A stretch of DNA of 36,471 nucleotides from an uncultured Bacteroidales bacterium (GCA_900317285.1 ONGA01000008.1:149801-186271), one strand, 5' to 3'; numbered from the stretch's first letter, positions 23,870 through 33,028 are shown. The notes: generated from the letters alone by a model not told the origin. A program made the numbers and translations.

Positions 23870-24829
23870 ATGAATCTATTAAATATATCGGGCTCGCCCC
23901 ACGTCCACAGCGACGAGTCGACAAAGAAAATCATGTGGCGCGTCAATCTGGCGCTCGTCCCCGCGCTCATCGTTGCCACCCTCTATTTCGGTCTTAACGC
24001 CCTGCTCGTCAGCTTCATCTCTGTGGTGAGCTGCGTGCTCTTCCAGTGGCTTATCGAGAAATACATTCTTAAAGTGCCCAGCACTGTTTGCGACGGCTCT
24101 GCCATCGTCACCGGCTTGCTGTTGGCGTTCAACGTCCCCGCCACGGTCTCGATGATGTGGATTGTTGTTATCGGCGCCCTTGTCTCCATCGGCATCGGCA
24201 AGATGTCTTTCGGTGGTCTCGGCAAGAACCCCTTCAATCCCGCACTGGTGGGTCGTGTCTTCCTGCTCATCTCCTTCCCCGTGCAGATGACCACTTGGCC
24301 CGTTGTCGACGGCATCTTCCCCACCAACTTCGACCTCGCCACCGGCGCCACTCCCCTCGGTGCTTTCAAGGAGGGTGCTCTCCCTGCCGACGTGACGCTC
24401 TGCGACGCTTTCATGGGTCATATCGGAGGCTCCATGGGTGAGATTTCCGCCCTCGCCATTCTCCTCGGCGCAGCCTACCTCTGCTGGAAGAAAATCATCA
24501 CCTGGCATATCCCTGTGACCTTCATCGGCACCGCCTTCCTTTTCAGCCTCATTCTTTGGCTCGTCAACCCCGAGAGCTATATGGATCCTCTCATGACCAT
24601 CTTCACGGGCGGTATCATGCTCGGCGCCTGCTTCATGGCTACCGACATGGTCACCTCTCCCATGGCGAAAAGCGGTCAGCTCATCTTCGGTTTCGGCTGT
24701 GGTCTCCTGACCGTCATCATCCGCAACTGGGGTGCCTATCCTGAAGGTGTCAGTTTCGCCATCCTCCTGATGAACAGCGTCACCCCGCTTATCAACCGCT
24801 GGTGCAAACCCGCCCGTTTTGCTAATTAA
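23870..24829 (+). CDS. rnfD: Rnf complex subunit RnfD
   Basis: A 319-residue integral membrane subunit with about nine hydrophobic segments, part of the ion channel and carrier of a covalent flavin. SGSPHVHSDESTKKIMW at the start, FGGLGKNPFNPALVGR, and TGATPLGAF (from 158) are present; the threonine in TGATPL is the expected FMN attachment site in this family. GGIMLGACFMATDM and the end GVSFAILLMNSVTPLINRW are typical. The gap to rnfG is almost all 9-bp repeat. Confidence 0.96.
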   Translation: MNLLNISGSPHVHSDESTKKIMWRVNLALVPALIVATLYFGLNALLVSFISVVSCVLFQWLIEKYILKVPSTVCDGSAIVTGLLLAFNVPATVSMMWIVVIGALVSIGIGKMSFGGLGKNPFNPALVGRVFLLISFPVQMTTWPVVDGIFPTNFDLATGATPLGAFKEGALPADVTLCDAFMGHIGGSMGEISALAILLGAAYLCWKKIITWHIPVTFIGTAFLFSLILWLVNPESYMDPLMTIFTGGIMLGACFMATDMVTSPMAKSGQLIFGFGCGLLTVIIRNWGAYPEGVSFAILLMNSVTPLINRWCKPARFAN

Positions 24830-24831
24830 CA

Positions 24832-24876
24832 TATAAGTCCTATATAAACTATAAGTCTTATAAGTCCTAAAAAACA
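24832..24876. repeat. Nonamer array filling the spacer before rnfG
   Basis: TATAAGTCC, TATATAAAC, TATAAGTCT, TATAAGTCC, TAAAAAACA: 45 of the 54 bases between the rnfD stop and the rnfG ATG (24884). Confidence 0.85.
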
Positions 24877-24883
24877 GATAATT

Positions 24884-25441
24884 ATGGCAAAGAAAGCTCA
24901 ATCTACATTAGTCAATATGCTCCTGTCCCTGACAGCCATTGCTTTGGTGGCCGCCGCTGCGCTCGCCGCCATCAATGCTGTCACCCAGGAACCCATCGCA
25001 CAGGCACAGGAAGCCAAGGTGCAAGCTGCTATCAAGGCCGTTCTGCCTCCTTTCGATAAACTTGAAGCCCAGGAAATCGACGGCTGCAAGTGCAATGTCG
25101 CCTATGATGCCGAGGGCAATAAGGTCGGCGCCGCTATCGAGGCTGGCAACGACAACGGTTTCGGCGGTCACCTCCAAGTGATGGTAGGCTTTGATCAGGA
25201 AGGCAATGTCTTCGGCTACAGCATCCTCGAGAGTCACGAGACCCCCGGTCTCGGTGCCAAGGCTGGCGAGTGGTTCCAGAAAGACGGCAAAGGCTCCGTC
25301 ATTGGTCGTAACCCCTCGAATGCTCTCACCGTCAAGAAGGACGGCGGTGATGTCGACGCCATCAGCGGCTCCACCATCACCTCCCGTGCATTCCTCACCG
25401 CTGTCAACGACGCCTATCAGGTCTTTACCAAAATCCAGTAA
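24884..25441 (+). CDS. rnfG: Rnf complex subunit RnfG
   Basis: A 185-residue subunit with one N-terminal membrane helix (VNMLLSLTAIALVAAAALAAI) and a periplasmic FMN-binding domain. GGHLQVMVGFDQEGNVFG, ILESHETPGLGAKAGEWF and SGSTITSRAF (161-170) are family marks; the second threonine-type residue in SGSTITS is where FMN is bound covalently. Length is normal. RnfE begins 21 bases downstream. Confidence 0.95.
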   Translation: MAKKAQSTLVNMLLSLTAIALVAAAALAAINAVTQEPIAQAQEAKVQAAIKAVLPPFDKLEAQEIDGCKCNVAYDAEGNKVGAAIEAGNDNGFGGHLQVMVGFDQEGNVFGYSILESHETPGLGAKAGEWFQKDGKGSVIGRNPSNALTVKKDGGDVDAISGSTITSRAFLTAVNDAYQVFTKIQ

Positions 25442-25462
25442 CCCTTTAGAAAAGATATCGCT

Positions 25463-26062
25463 ATGAACGCAAAAGATATTATCAAAAACGGATTGGTCAA
25501 GGAAAACCCCACGTGGGTTCTCATCCTCGGCATGTGCCCCACCTTGGCCACCACCACCTCGGCTATCAACGGCATGATGATGGGTCTCGCCACCGCCTTT
25601 GTCCTGATGATGTCCAACATCGTCATCTCGCTCCTCAAGAGTGTTATCCCCGACAAGGTGCGCATCCCTGCTTTTATCGTTGTCATTGCCACCTTTGTCA
25701 CCATCGTCCAGATGGTCATGCAGGCTTACATGGCCGACATGTATGAGACTCTAGGTCTCTTCATCCCCCTCATCGTCGTCAACTGCATCGTCCTCGGTCG
25801 CGCTGAAGCCTTCGCTTCCAAGAACGGCGTCTGGCACTCTGCCCTCGACGGCATCTTCATGGGTCTCGGCTTCACCTGGGCACTGACGCTCATCGGCATG
25901 GTGCGCGAACTCCTCGGTACCGGCTGCATTTTCGGTCACAGTCTCATCGGCGGCGCCGACGGCATGCTCATGATGATCCTGCCTCCGGGTGGCTTCCTCG
26001 CTCTCGGTCTCCTCATGGCTTTAATTAACCACTTGCGAAATAAAAGTGTTAAAAAAGCTTAA
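25463..26062 (+). CDS. rnfE: Rnf complex subunit RnfE
   Basis: A 199-residue membrane subunit with about six helices. KENPTWVLILGMCPTLATTTSA near the start has the cysteine of the intramembrane iron centre shared with RnfA; VNCIVLGRAEAFASKNG and DGIFMGLGFTWALTLIGMVRELLG are typical of RnfE. In related operons rnfA follows directly. Here it is followed by 87 bases of AT-rich spacer and then an unrelated secreted protein, so rnfA is missing from the cluster. Confidence 0.95.
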   Translation: MNAKDIIKNGLVKENPTWVLILGMCPTLATTTSAINGMMMGLATAFVLMMSNIVISLLKSVIPDKVRIPAFIVVIATFVTIVQMVMQAYMADMYETLGLFIPLIVVNCIVLGRAEAFASKNGVWHSALDGIFMGLGFTWALTLIGMVRELLGTGCIFGHSLIGGADGMLMMILPPGGFLALGLLMALINHLRNKSVKKA

Positions 26063-26149
26063 AATCCGTTAATTTTTGAACCAAAAAACGCCTCCTCTGC
26101 GTCTTTAAAGCAAAAGAACGACAAAAGGAAATTATTAAAAAACAAGGTT

Positions 26150-26599
26150 ATGAAACGAGTAGTTTTAGCTGTGGCACTGATTGTAAGTGCATTGGGTCTT
26201 AAAGCGCAGAATTGCGATGCCATTGTGCTCCCTTATTTCAGGGGTGATGTGGCGCGCATGGAGGAGTACAAGTCGTTGGCTCCAGAAAAGTTTGAGATTC
26301 GGTGCTCTTATGCACGAGACATGGTTGATGTGGCTGACGCGGTACCCCAGGGTGCGTTGGTGTTCAACATTTCTGAATTGACAGATTTGCTCACGGGCAA
26401 CAGACTTCCCGAAAGTTTTGTTGTCGACATTGATGTGTTCAGTTTCTACCAGTACAATTTCATTCATTTCCTGTCGCAACTGCCGAAACACACCGAAGGG
26501 GTGATTTGTTTCTCTACCCCCTCGTCACCCCATCCTTACCTGCTGGTCTATTCAAACCCGCACATGAAGGCTGAGGCTTCGGTAAAGTCAAACCAATAA
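26150..26599 (+). CDS. Small secreted protein of unknown function
   Basis: 149 residues with a signal peptide (MKRVVLAVALIVSALGLKAQ, cut after Ala/Gln) and mature start NCDAIVLPYFRGDVARMEEY. No known domain seen. VDIDVFSFYQYNFIHFL and the end HPYLLVYSNPHMKAEA are distinctive. Only 12 bases separate it from the large secreted protein that follows, so the two are probably cotranscribed and could be partners outside the inner membrane. It follows rnfE by 87 bases on the same strand; I saw no terminator or clear promoter between. Confidence 0.75.
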   Translation: MKRVVLAVALIVSALGLKAQNCDAIVLPYFRGDVARMEEYKSLAPEKFEIRCSYARDMVDVADAVPQGALVFNISELTDLLTGNRLPESFVVDIDVFSFYQYNFIHFLSQLPKHTEGVICFSTPSSPHPYLLVYSNPHMKAEASVKSNQ

Positions 26600-26611
26600 C
26601 TCATTAGCGCC

Positions 26612-29600
26612 ATGAAAAAGTTTGTTTTTGCACTGATTTCGGGTCTGCTGGCAGCGTTTTCTTTGCAGGCTCAACCGGGACTCTATCCCCTTGATGCTGA
26701 TAATGATGGAGGTGTATTTATCTATAACCCATCTGAGGCTGCGGCTACTATGGGCCTCTGTGATAATGGTGGTATAGACGGAGTATACACGTCGGGCGAC
26801 TACACCATTACTGTGCAGGGCACTAGCCCCAGTGCCACACTCCGGTTCTGTCTTGTACTCACGGAACTTGATATCGATTGTGGCGATACCCTTTACATTT
26901 ATGATGGTCCTGATGCCACCGGCGAGGTAAGGGCAAAAATCAACAACTGCACGGGGTACGAGATCAATCGTCAGATTTTTGTCTCTCCCACCAATACATC
27001 CGGTATGCTTACTGTCCGTTTCCACTCGGGTAGTAACTCGGGTGGGCATCGCGGTTTCGCTCTCAACGCATCTATACAGAAGCCCTGCGAGATGGTTGTG
27101 CCCGCGTTCAAAGCCGAATTCTACCGTACGCGTAACGGCGTAATCTATGATACCTCCTATATCCGTCCTGTGCCTGTCTACGACACCGCTTGGAATATCC
27201 TTGCCAACGGCGACACTGTCGGCTATGACCACATTGACACTACCTATTTTGATGGTGCTCACCTCTGCATCGGTGACGGTGTAATCTTCAACGCCCGCGG
27301 CATCTATTCCTACTACCATGGCTATTACCAGCCTGCCGACTCTACCTCCACCTTTATTTGGAATATGGACAACGGTGGTGACTCCATCGTCGTAAGGGGT
27401 GGCTCCTCCATCACATATAGTGACTATCAGCAGACAGGTTGCCACGACATGACGATTAAAATCGTTGATGCCTTCGGCTGCACTACAGGACGCTACACCT
27501 CTGTCCGTGTCCGCACTGCCACCAACCCCATCAAGACAATCTTCACCCTCGCCGACATCTGCAACACCGACTCCCTAATGGTCAACATGGGCTACTCTGG
27601 CGAGAATGCCACCCTGACTCTCCGCGAGGTCGAAGCGGCGCAGACTGTCTCCAAAATCAACGAAGTCCGCACCTTTATTCCTGACGGTCCCAACTGTAAT
27701 CCTTCAGACCCCTGCTACCATGCCCCTGTCGAATTCACCGAGTTCCCCTCCAGCCGTCGTGTGCAGTCTGCTTCCGACATCTGCTCTATCTGCATCAATA
27801 TGGAGCATACCTTCATGGGTGACATTACTGTCTACATCAAGTGCCCCACTGGACAGCAGGCACCTTTGTTCTTCGGTCAGAATAATACCACTCCGCGTGA
27901 TGGTCGTAATGAAACTGGCGGTGCAGGAGATGACGGCAGTGGTCAGGATATGGGCTATTCTACACGTCCCGACAGCGGTTGTGACTCTCTGAACAATCCT
28001 TTTGGTGCAGGACTTGACTACTGCTTCAGCCGTAACTCCGCCTACACTCTTGTGACGGGTCAGCCTGCCAGCGAGGTTATAGGTCGTCCCAATGGTCAAT
28101 TCTACATCACTTACAATAGCGCTCAGTACAGCCTTGATGTTTCTAATGGTGAATACCTTCCTTTGCCTGCAGGTTTCCCCGCCAGAAGCACTACTACTTA
28201 TAGCAGTACTACGAAACTCCCCAGCAATCATGAGGAAAAAACCGATTATTACATCCCCTACACGGACTTTTCCGAACTGATTGGGTGTCCCCTCAATGGC
28301 GTTTGGGAAATTGTGGTGTGCGACGAGTGGGGTATTGATAACGGCTGGGTGTTCAACTGGTCGCTCGATATCTGCGGTGTCTCTCAGGACGAAGACTGCA
28401 AATACACGGTTGGCATCGACTCCCTCGTCTGGGTTCCCGATCCTGCTCCCCAGTACCATGACTACGACCTTGGTCACTACCGCGGTCTTGAGGTGCATCG
28501 TGAAACGCCCACAGTCTCCTACATCACCTCTCCCGACACCGCTGGCTATTTCCCCATCATTGTGAAGGTCTACGACGAGTTCGGATGCGTCTGGGACACC
28601 AACACCAGCATCACCACCTACTGGACCCCCGAACCCAGCCTCGGAAACGATACAACCCTCTGCGGTGTTGAACGTATGACCCTCGATGCCACCGACCGTC
28701 ACACTGCCACCGAGAACTACACCTATGTCTGGGAACCCAACGGCGATGAAACTCCTACCATCGTCACTCCCGAGAATCCCGGCAACAGCATCTTATATGT
28801 GGCACAGGTTACCAACACCCGTAACAACAATCGTTGCATCGCTCGCGACTCTATCGTTATTCGCCAGAGCGCCCAGCCTCTTCCGACCTTTGTGCCCAAT
28901 CCCTTCTCCTTCGAAGGCTGCGACCCCTTCACTGTCTCTTTCGAGAATCAGAGCGTCAATGCCGACCATCACCTTTGGGACTTCGGCGACGGCGTGACCT
29001 CCACCCTCCGCAGTCCTACCCACACTTATCCTGCCGGTACCTACACTCTGAAATACTATGCCTACTCTGACGCCGGTTGTGTCGACTCTGTCGTCTCTCC
29101 GAACGGCATCACTGTCTTCCCCTCGCCCGATGCCGCCTTCTCATGGACTCCCACCTATCCGTCCGTTATGGATCCCGCTGTGGTGTTTACCAACCTCACT
29201 CAGCCCCAGACCGACGATATGGAGTACTTCTGGCAGATGCAGTACAACCCCGACAATCCTCTCTCGGTCGAGACCCTCACCACCAAAGATGCCATCTTCA
29301 ACTTCGCGCAGTACTCTGCCGAGAACCCCACCGGCAACTATGGTGTACGCCTCATCGCCCGCACCACCAACCTCGCTCCCTCTGGACGCATCATCGAGTG
29401 CCGCGACACCGCAGAGAATCTGCTCCTTGTCATCAACGACTTCCTCCAGTTCCCCAATGTGGTGACGCCCAATGGTGACGGTATCAACGACCGCTTTGTT
29501 ATCGGCAACCTCGTCGAAGGAAAGGCCTACCCCTACAGCACCCTCGACATCTATAACAAGTGGGGCGCCCGCGTCTTCCACAGAGAGAACATCTCTTCCG

Positions 29601-29716
29601 ACTCCGATTTCTGGGATCCTGCCGACATGCCCGACGGCACTTACTTCTACCGCTTCACTGCCCGCGGCTATAGTGGTAACATTGAGCACAATGGCGCTAT
29701 CGAAGTAATCCATTAA
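26612..29716 (+). CDS. Large type IX secretion cargo (CUB-like, P-like, PKD and type B C-terminal domains)
   Basis: A 1034-residue secreted protein. Residues 1-21 are a signal peptide (KKFVFALISGLLAAFSLQAQ). Residues about 40-160 look CUB-like (LYIYDGPDATGEVRA; TVRFHSGSNSGGHRGFAL). Around 390-590 a proprotein-convertase P-like domain is suggested by CSICINMEHTFMGDITVYIKC and GVWEIVVCDEWGIDNGWVFNW. A PKD domain at about 757-836 has HHLWDFGDG and HTYPAGTYTL. The end, from about 946, is the gliding-motility/type B sorting domain of type IX secretion: FPNVVTPNGDGINDRF, LDIYNKWGARVFH, PDGTYFYRF. The cargo would be moved over the outer membrane. No catalytic domain is seen, so adhesion or binding is likely. 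A strong terminator follows. Confidence 0.9.
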   Translation: MKKFVFALISGLLAAFSLQAQPGLYPLDADNDGGVFIYNPSEAAATMGLCDNGGIDGVYTSGDYTITVQGTSPSATLRFCLVLTELDIDCGDTLYIYDGPDATGEVRAKINNCTGYEINRQIFVSPTNTSGMLTVRFHSGSNSGGHRGFALNASIQKPCEMVVPAFKAEFYRTRNGVIYDTSYIRPVPVYDTAWNILANGDTVGYDHIDTTYFDGAHLCIGDGVIFNARGIYSYYHGYYQPADSTSTFIWNMDNGGDSIVVRGGSSITYSDYQQTGCHDMTIKIVDAFGCTTGRYTSVRVRTATNPIKTIFTLADICNTDSLMVNMGYSGENATLTLREVEAAQTVSKINEVRTFIPDGPNCNPSDPCYHAPVEFTEFPSSRRVQSASDICSICINMEHTFMGDITVYIKCPTGQQAPLFFGQNNTTPRDGRNETGGAGDDGSGQDMGYSTRPDSGCDSLNNPFGAGLDYCFSRNSAYTLVTGQPASEVIGRPNGQFYITYNSAQYSLDVSNGEYLPLPAGFPARSTTTYSSTTKLPSNHEEKTDYYIPYTDFSELIGCPLNGVWEIVVCDEWGIDNGWVFNWSLDICGVSQDEDCKYTVGIDSLVWVPDPAPQYHDYDLGHYRGLEVHRETPTVSYITSPDTAGYFPIIVKVYDEFGCVWDTNTSITTYWTPEPSLGNDTTLCGVERMTLDATDRHTATENYTYVWEPNGDETPTIVTPENPGNSILYVAQVTNTRNNNRCIARDSIVIRQSAQPLPTFVPNPFSFEGCDPFTVSFENQSVNADHHLWDFGDGVTSTLRSPTHTYPAGTYTLKYYAYSDAGCVDSVVSPNGITVFPSPDAAFSWTPTYPSVMDPAVVFTNLTQPQTDDMEYFWQMQYNPDNPLSVETLTTKDAIFNFAQYSAENPTGNYGVRLIARTTNLAPSGRIIECRDTAENLLLVINDFLQFPNVVTPNGDGINDRFVIGNLVEGKAYPYSTLDIYNKWGARVFHRENISSDSDFWDPADMPDGTYFYRFTARGYSGNIEHNGAIEVIH

Positions 29717-29739
29717 ACTTACATAAAAACCTCTATTTG

Positions 29740-29770
29740 AGCACCATTCATCAGAATGGTGCTTTTTTTT
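29740..29770 (+). terminator. Terminator after the type IX cargo gene
   Basis: AGCACCATTC (29740-29749), loop ATCA, GAATGGTGCT (29754-29763), then seven more T. Confidence 0.92.
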
Positions 29771-29794
29771 ATTCCTCATGTCGAAAAAAAATCG

Positions 29795-29802
29795 TATTTT
29801 TG
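29795..29802 (+). promoter_or_regulatory. Likely -7 element of the dnaG operon
   Basis: TATTTTTG, 14 bases before the dnaG ATG, so the leader would be very short. No good TTTG lies at 19 bases upstream. Confidence 0.55.
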
Positions 29803-29816
29803 CACCCTAATTTGCT

Positions 29817-31811
29817 ATGATTGACCAGGAGACCATACAACGCATCATGGATGCCGCCCGCATTGAGGAGGTTATCGGCGATTTCGTCTCGTTGAAAAAA
29901 CGGGGTGCCAACCACATTGGCTGCTGCCCCTTCCACAACGAGAAAACCCCCTCATTCTATGTCTCTCCTTCCAAGGGCATCTTCAAATGCTTTGGCTGCG
30001 GCGAGGCGGGCGACGTGGTGGGTTTCCTCAAGAAACACGAGCATTTCACCTATCCCGAGGCCTTGCAGTACCTCGCCCGCAAGTACAACATCGAGATTCA
30101 CGAGGAGGAGCAGACCCAGGAACAGAAGGAGCGACAGAGCGAGCGCGATGCCCTTTTCCATGTGTCCGAGTTCGCACAGAAATACTTTGCCGACCTCCTC
30201 TATAACGACGAGATGGGGCGTGCCGTGGGCTTAAGCTACTTCCACTCCCGTGGTCTCAGCGACGAGGTCATCAAAGCCTTTGGTCTCGGCTATTGTCTCG
30301 ACGAGTGGAGCGCCTTTACCGAGCATGCACGCAAGAATGGCTATAGCGATGCCGTCCTCGAAAAGACAGGTCTCACCATCTTCAAGGAAGACACCAAGAA
30401 GAGCTACGACCGCTTCCGCGGACGTGTGATGTTCCCCATCTACAGCATCTCCGGACGTGTCCTCGGTTTCTCGGGTCGCGTGCTCTCCAGCGAGAAGCAG
30501 GCTGCCAAGTATGTCAACTCCCCCGATTCCGACATCTACAACAAGTCCCGCATCCTCTACGGCCTCTTCCAGGCACGTAGCGCCATTGCCAAAGCCAACA
30601 AGTGCTATCTCGTCGAGGGCAACATCGACGTCATCTCCATGTATCAGTCGGGAGTCGAGAACACCGTGGCGTCCTGCGGCACCTCCCTCACCACCGAGCA
30701 GATACGCCTTATCAAGCGCTATACGCCCAATGTCACCGTCCTCTACGATGGCGATGCCGCGGGCATCAAGGCTGCCCTCCGCGCTGTCAACCTCCTCTTC
30801 GCCGAGGGCATGCATGTGCGTGTCGTCCTCTTCCCCGATGGTGAAGACCCCGACAGCTATGCCCAGAAATACGGCTCCACCAAGCTTCAGGAATACCTCG
30901 CCACCCACGAGGACAACTTCATCATGTACAAGACGCGCGTCCAGCTCGATGCCGTCAAGGGGGATCCCATACGCCGTGCCGAGCTCCTCAAGGAGACCGC
31001 ACAGACCATCGCCCTCGTGGCCGACATGATGGAGCGCCAGGAGTACATACGCCAGTGCGCCTACCTCCTCAGTGTCAACGAAGACGCTTTGACAAGCGAG
31101 GTGGCAAAGGCTATCAATGCCAACCGTCTCAAAGCCTACGAGCAGCAGACCTCCCCGCAGCAACCCTCACAGCCCGCTCCACAGCAGTCCGCTCAGCCCG
31201 CTGTTCCCGAGGCTCCTGCCACTCCCGTCCCGCAGGAAAGCACGCTCCGCCCCGGCAAAGTCGATGTCCGCGAGAAACACCTCGTGTCTCTGCTCCTCAA
31301 CTACGGCAACGTCCGCATCCCCGAGAGTGCCATCACGGGAGAGAAGTCTGAAGAAGAACGCGAATTCAGCATCGCCCAAATCATCATTGGCGACCTCTGG
31401 AACGATGAACTCACCTTCTCCGACCCCCGCTGTCAGGCTATCTACGAGTACTTCGACCGCGAGATTGCTGCCGGACGCGAAGTCGACCCCACCATCTTCA
31501 TTGCCTTCCCCGACGAGGCTGTCAGGGACTTCGCCATTGGTCTTATGGTCGAGACCTGGAAAATCAGCGACAGCTGGTGGGATAAGAAGAAAATCTCCGT
31601 CCCCACCATCGAGGACAACCTCCGGCAGGATGTCCGCGAGACCATCCTCTCCTTCAAGGAGAAGTGTGTTGACGACCGCATCGAGGAGAATGCACGGCGT
31701 TTCCGCGAGGTGTCGGACGACGCCGAACTCCAGCGTCTCCTCAAAGAGAAATACCAGCTTGTTGTTTTGCGACGCCAGTTGGGCGCCGCCCTACATCGTG
31801 TAATCAATTAG
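29817..31811 (+). CDS. dnaG: DNA primase DnaG
   Basis: A 664-residue primase that makes RNA primers at the replication fork. Zinc site: CCPFHNEKTPSF (Cys37, His40) with KCFGCGEAGD (Cys58, Cys61). TOPRIM core: VEGNIDVISMYQSG (glutamate near 267) and LYDGDAAGIKAALRA (near 309) hold the metal-binding acids. RGRVMFPIYSISGRVLGFSGR before it is typical. A Gln/Pro-rich linker near 443-475 separates the C-terminal helicase-binding domain. Length is normal for Bacteroidetes. The next gene starts two bases after the stop. Confidence 0.97.
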   Translation: MIDQETIQRIMDAARIEEVIGDFVSLKKRGANHIGCCPFHNEKTPSFYVSPSKGIFKCFGCGEAGDVVGFLKKHEHFTYPEALQYLARKYNIEIHEEEQTQEQKERQSERDALFHVSEFAQKYFADLLYNDEMGRAVGLSYFHSRGLSDEVIKAFGLGYCLDEWSAFTEHARKNGYSDAVLEKTGLTIFKEDTKKSYDRFRGRVMFPIYSISGRVLGFSGRVLSSEKQAAKYVNSPDSDIYNKSRILYGLFQARSAIAKANKCYLVEGNIDVISMYQSGVENTVASCGTSLTTEQIRLIKRYTPNVTVLYDGDAAGIKAALRAVNLLFAEGMHVRVVLFPDGEDPDSYAQKYGSTKLQEYLATHEDNFIMYKTRVQLDAVKGDPIRRAELLKETAQTIALVADMMERQEYIRQCAYLLSVNEDALTSEVAKAINANRLKAYEQQTSPQQPSQPAPQQSAQPAVPEAPATPVPQESTLRPGKVDVREKHLVSLLLNYGNVRIPESAITGEKSEEEREFSIAQIIIGDLWNDELTFSDPRCQAIYEYFDREIAAGREVDPTIFIAFPDEAVRDFAIGLMVETWKISDSWWDKKKISVPTIEDNLRQDVRETILSFKEKCVDDRIEENARRFREVSDDAELQRLLKEKYQLVVLRRQLGAALHRVIN

Positions 31812-31813
31812 CA

Positions 31814-33016
31814 ATGGATATTCAGAACATAAAACAACGCTACGATATCATCGGCAACGATCCCAAGCTCCTCCTGGCCCTCAACAAGGCTATCCAGGTG
31901 GCGCCCACCGACCTCTCCATCCTCATCACCGGCGAGAGTGGCGTGGGTAAGGATGTCTTCTCGCGCATCATCCATGAGAACAGCTCCCGCAAGCATGCCC
32001 GTCAGGGTCGTGGCCTCATCTCCGTCAACTGCGGTGCCATCCCCGAGGGAACCATCGAAAGCGAGCTCTTCGGTCATGTCAAGGGTGCCTTCACTGGTGC
32101 CGACCGTAGCCGCAAGGGTTATTTCGAGGAGGCCGACGGTGGCACCATCTTCCTCGACGAGATTGGCGAGCTCCCGCTGGCCATGCAGGTCAAGCTGCTC
32201 CGTGTGCTCGAAAACGGCGAGATTATACCCGTGGGCTCCTCCACGGCACAGAAAATCGACGTCCGTGTCGTCGCCGCCACCAATGTCGACATTGTCGAGG
32301 CTGTACGCAGCGGTCGCTTCCGCGAGGATCTCTACTACCGCCTCAACCAGATTTCCATCTACCTCCCCCCGCTGCGCGAGCGCAAGGAGGACATCCCGCT
32401 GCTCTTCCGCAAGTTCTCTTCCGATGTGGCCGAGAAGTACCACATGCCTCCCATCATCCTCACCCCCGACGCACGCACCATGCTGATGCAGTATCCCTGG
32501 TATGGCAACGTGCGCGAACTCAAAAACATCACCGAGCAGATCTCTGTCGTCGAGACCGAACGCACCATCACTCCCGAAATCCTCAACAATTACCTTTCCT
32601 ACATCCCGGCCGAGCGCATGCCTGCCCTGGTTCCCGACAAAGGCGGCGTGGCGGCGCCCAACCAGATCACCGACCGTGAGTTGCTCCTCAAGGCGCTCAC
32701 CATGGGTCAGATGATCAACGAGATGCGCGGCGAAATCAACGACTTGCGCCAGATGGTGCAGCGGCTGGCGTCAGGCAACGCCCAGTTTACGCCCATCCAG
32801 CCCTCCATCCACTCTCCGCTCCCCTCGCAGGAAGACGACTTCCTCACGCCTGAGATTATCGAGGAGGACCCCCTCGGACTCGAGGACCGCGAGAAGCACG
32901 CCATCGTGCGCGCGCTGGAGCGCAACCACGGCAACCGCAAGCAGGCGGCGGCCGACCTCCACATCTCCGAGCGCACCCTTTACAGGAAACTCAAAGAATA
33001 CGGTATTGGTGAATAA
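31814..33016 (+). CDS. Sigma-54-dependent transcription activator without receiver domain
   Basis: A 400-residue bacterial enhancer-binding protein. The AAA+ core starts at once: ITGESGVGKD Walker A (40-47), ELFGHVKGAFTGA with the sigma-54 contact loop GAFTGA (91-96), GTIFLDEIGELP Walker B (111-121), and LYYRLNQISIYLPPLRER. The end is a Fis-type helix-turn-helix (about 364-400; NRKQAAADLHISERTLYRKL). There is no N-terminal receiver, GAF or PAS domain, so control must be by level or partner. A coiled stretch near 295-320 links the parts. It is tightly packed between dnaG and aroA; target genes are unknown. Confidence 0.94.
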   Translation: MDIQNIKQRYDIIGNDPKLLLALNKAIQVAPTDLSILITGESGVGKDVFSRIIHENSSRKHARQGRGLISVNCGAIPEGTIESELFGHVKGAFTGADRSRKGYFEEADGGTIFLDEIGELPLAMQVKLLRVLENGEIIPVGSSTAQKIDVRVVAATNVDIVEAVRSGRFREDLYYRLNQISIYLPPLRERKEDIPLLFRKFSSDVAEKYHMPPIILTPDARTMLMQYPWYGNVRELKNITEQISVVETERTITPEILNNYLSYIPAERMPALVPDKGGVAAPNQITDRELLLKALTMGQMINEMRGEINDLRQMVQRLASGNAQFTPIQPSIHSPLPSQEDDFLTPEIIEEDPLGLEDREKHAIVRALERNHGNRKQAAADLHISERTLYRKLKEYGIGE

Positions 33017-33028
33017 AGCTTTCGACGA

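Noticed and set aside
27704-28702. Minus-strand 332-residue frame opposite the type IX cargo gene
   Set aside because: Shadow frame; no motifs, and the plus strand encodes continuous recognisable domains.
30231-31163. Minus-strand 310-residue frame opposite dnaG
   Set aside because: Shadow of dnaG codons; dnaG has all its motifs on the plus strand.
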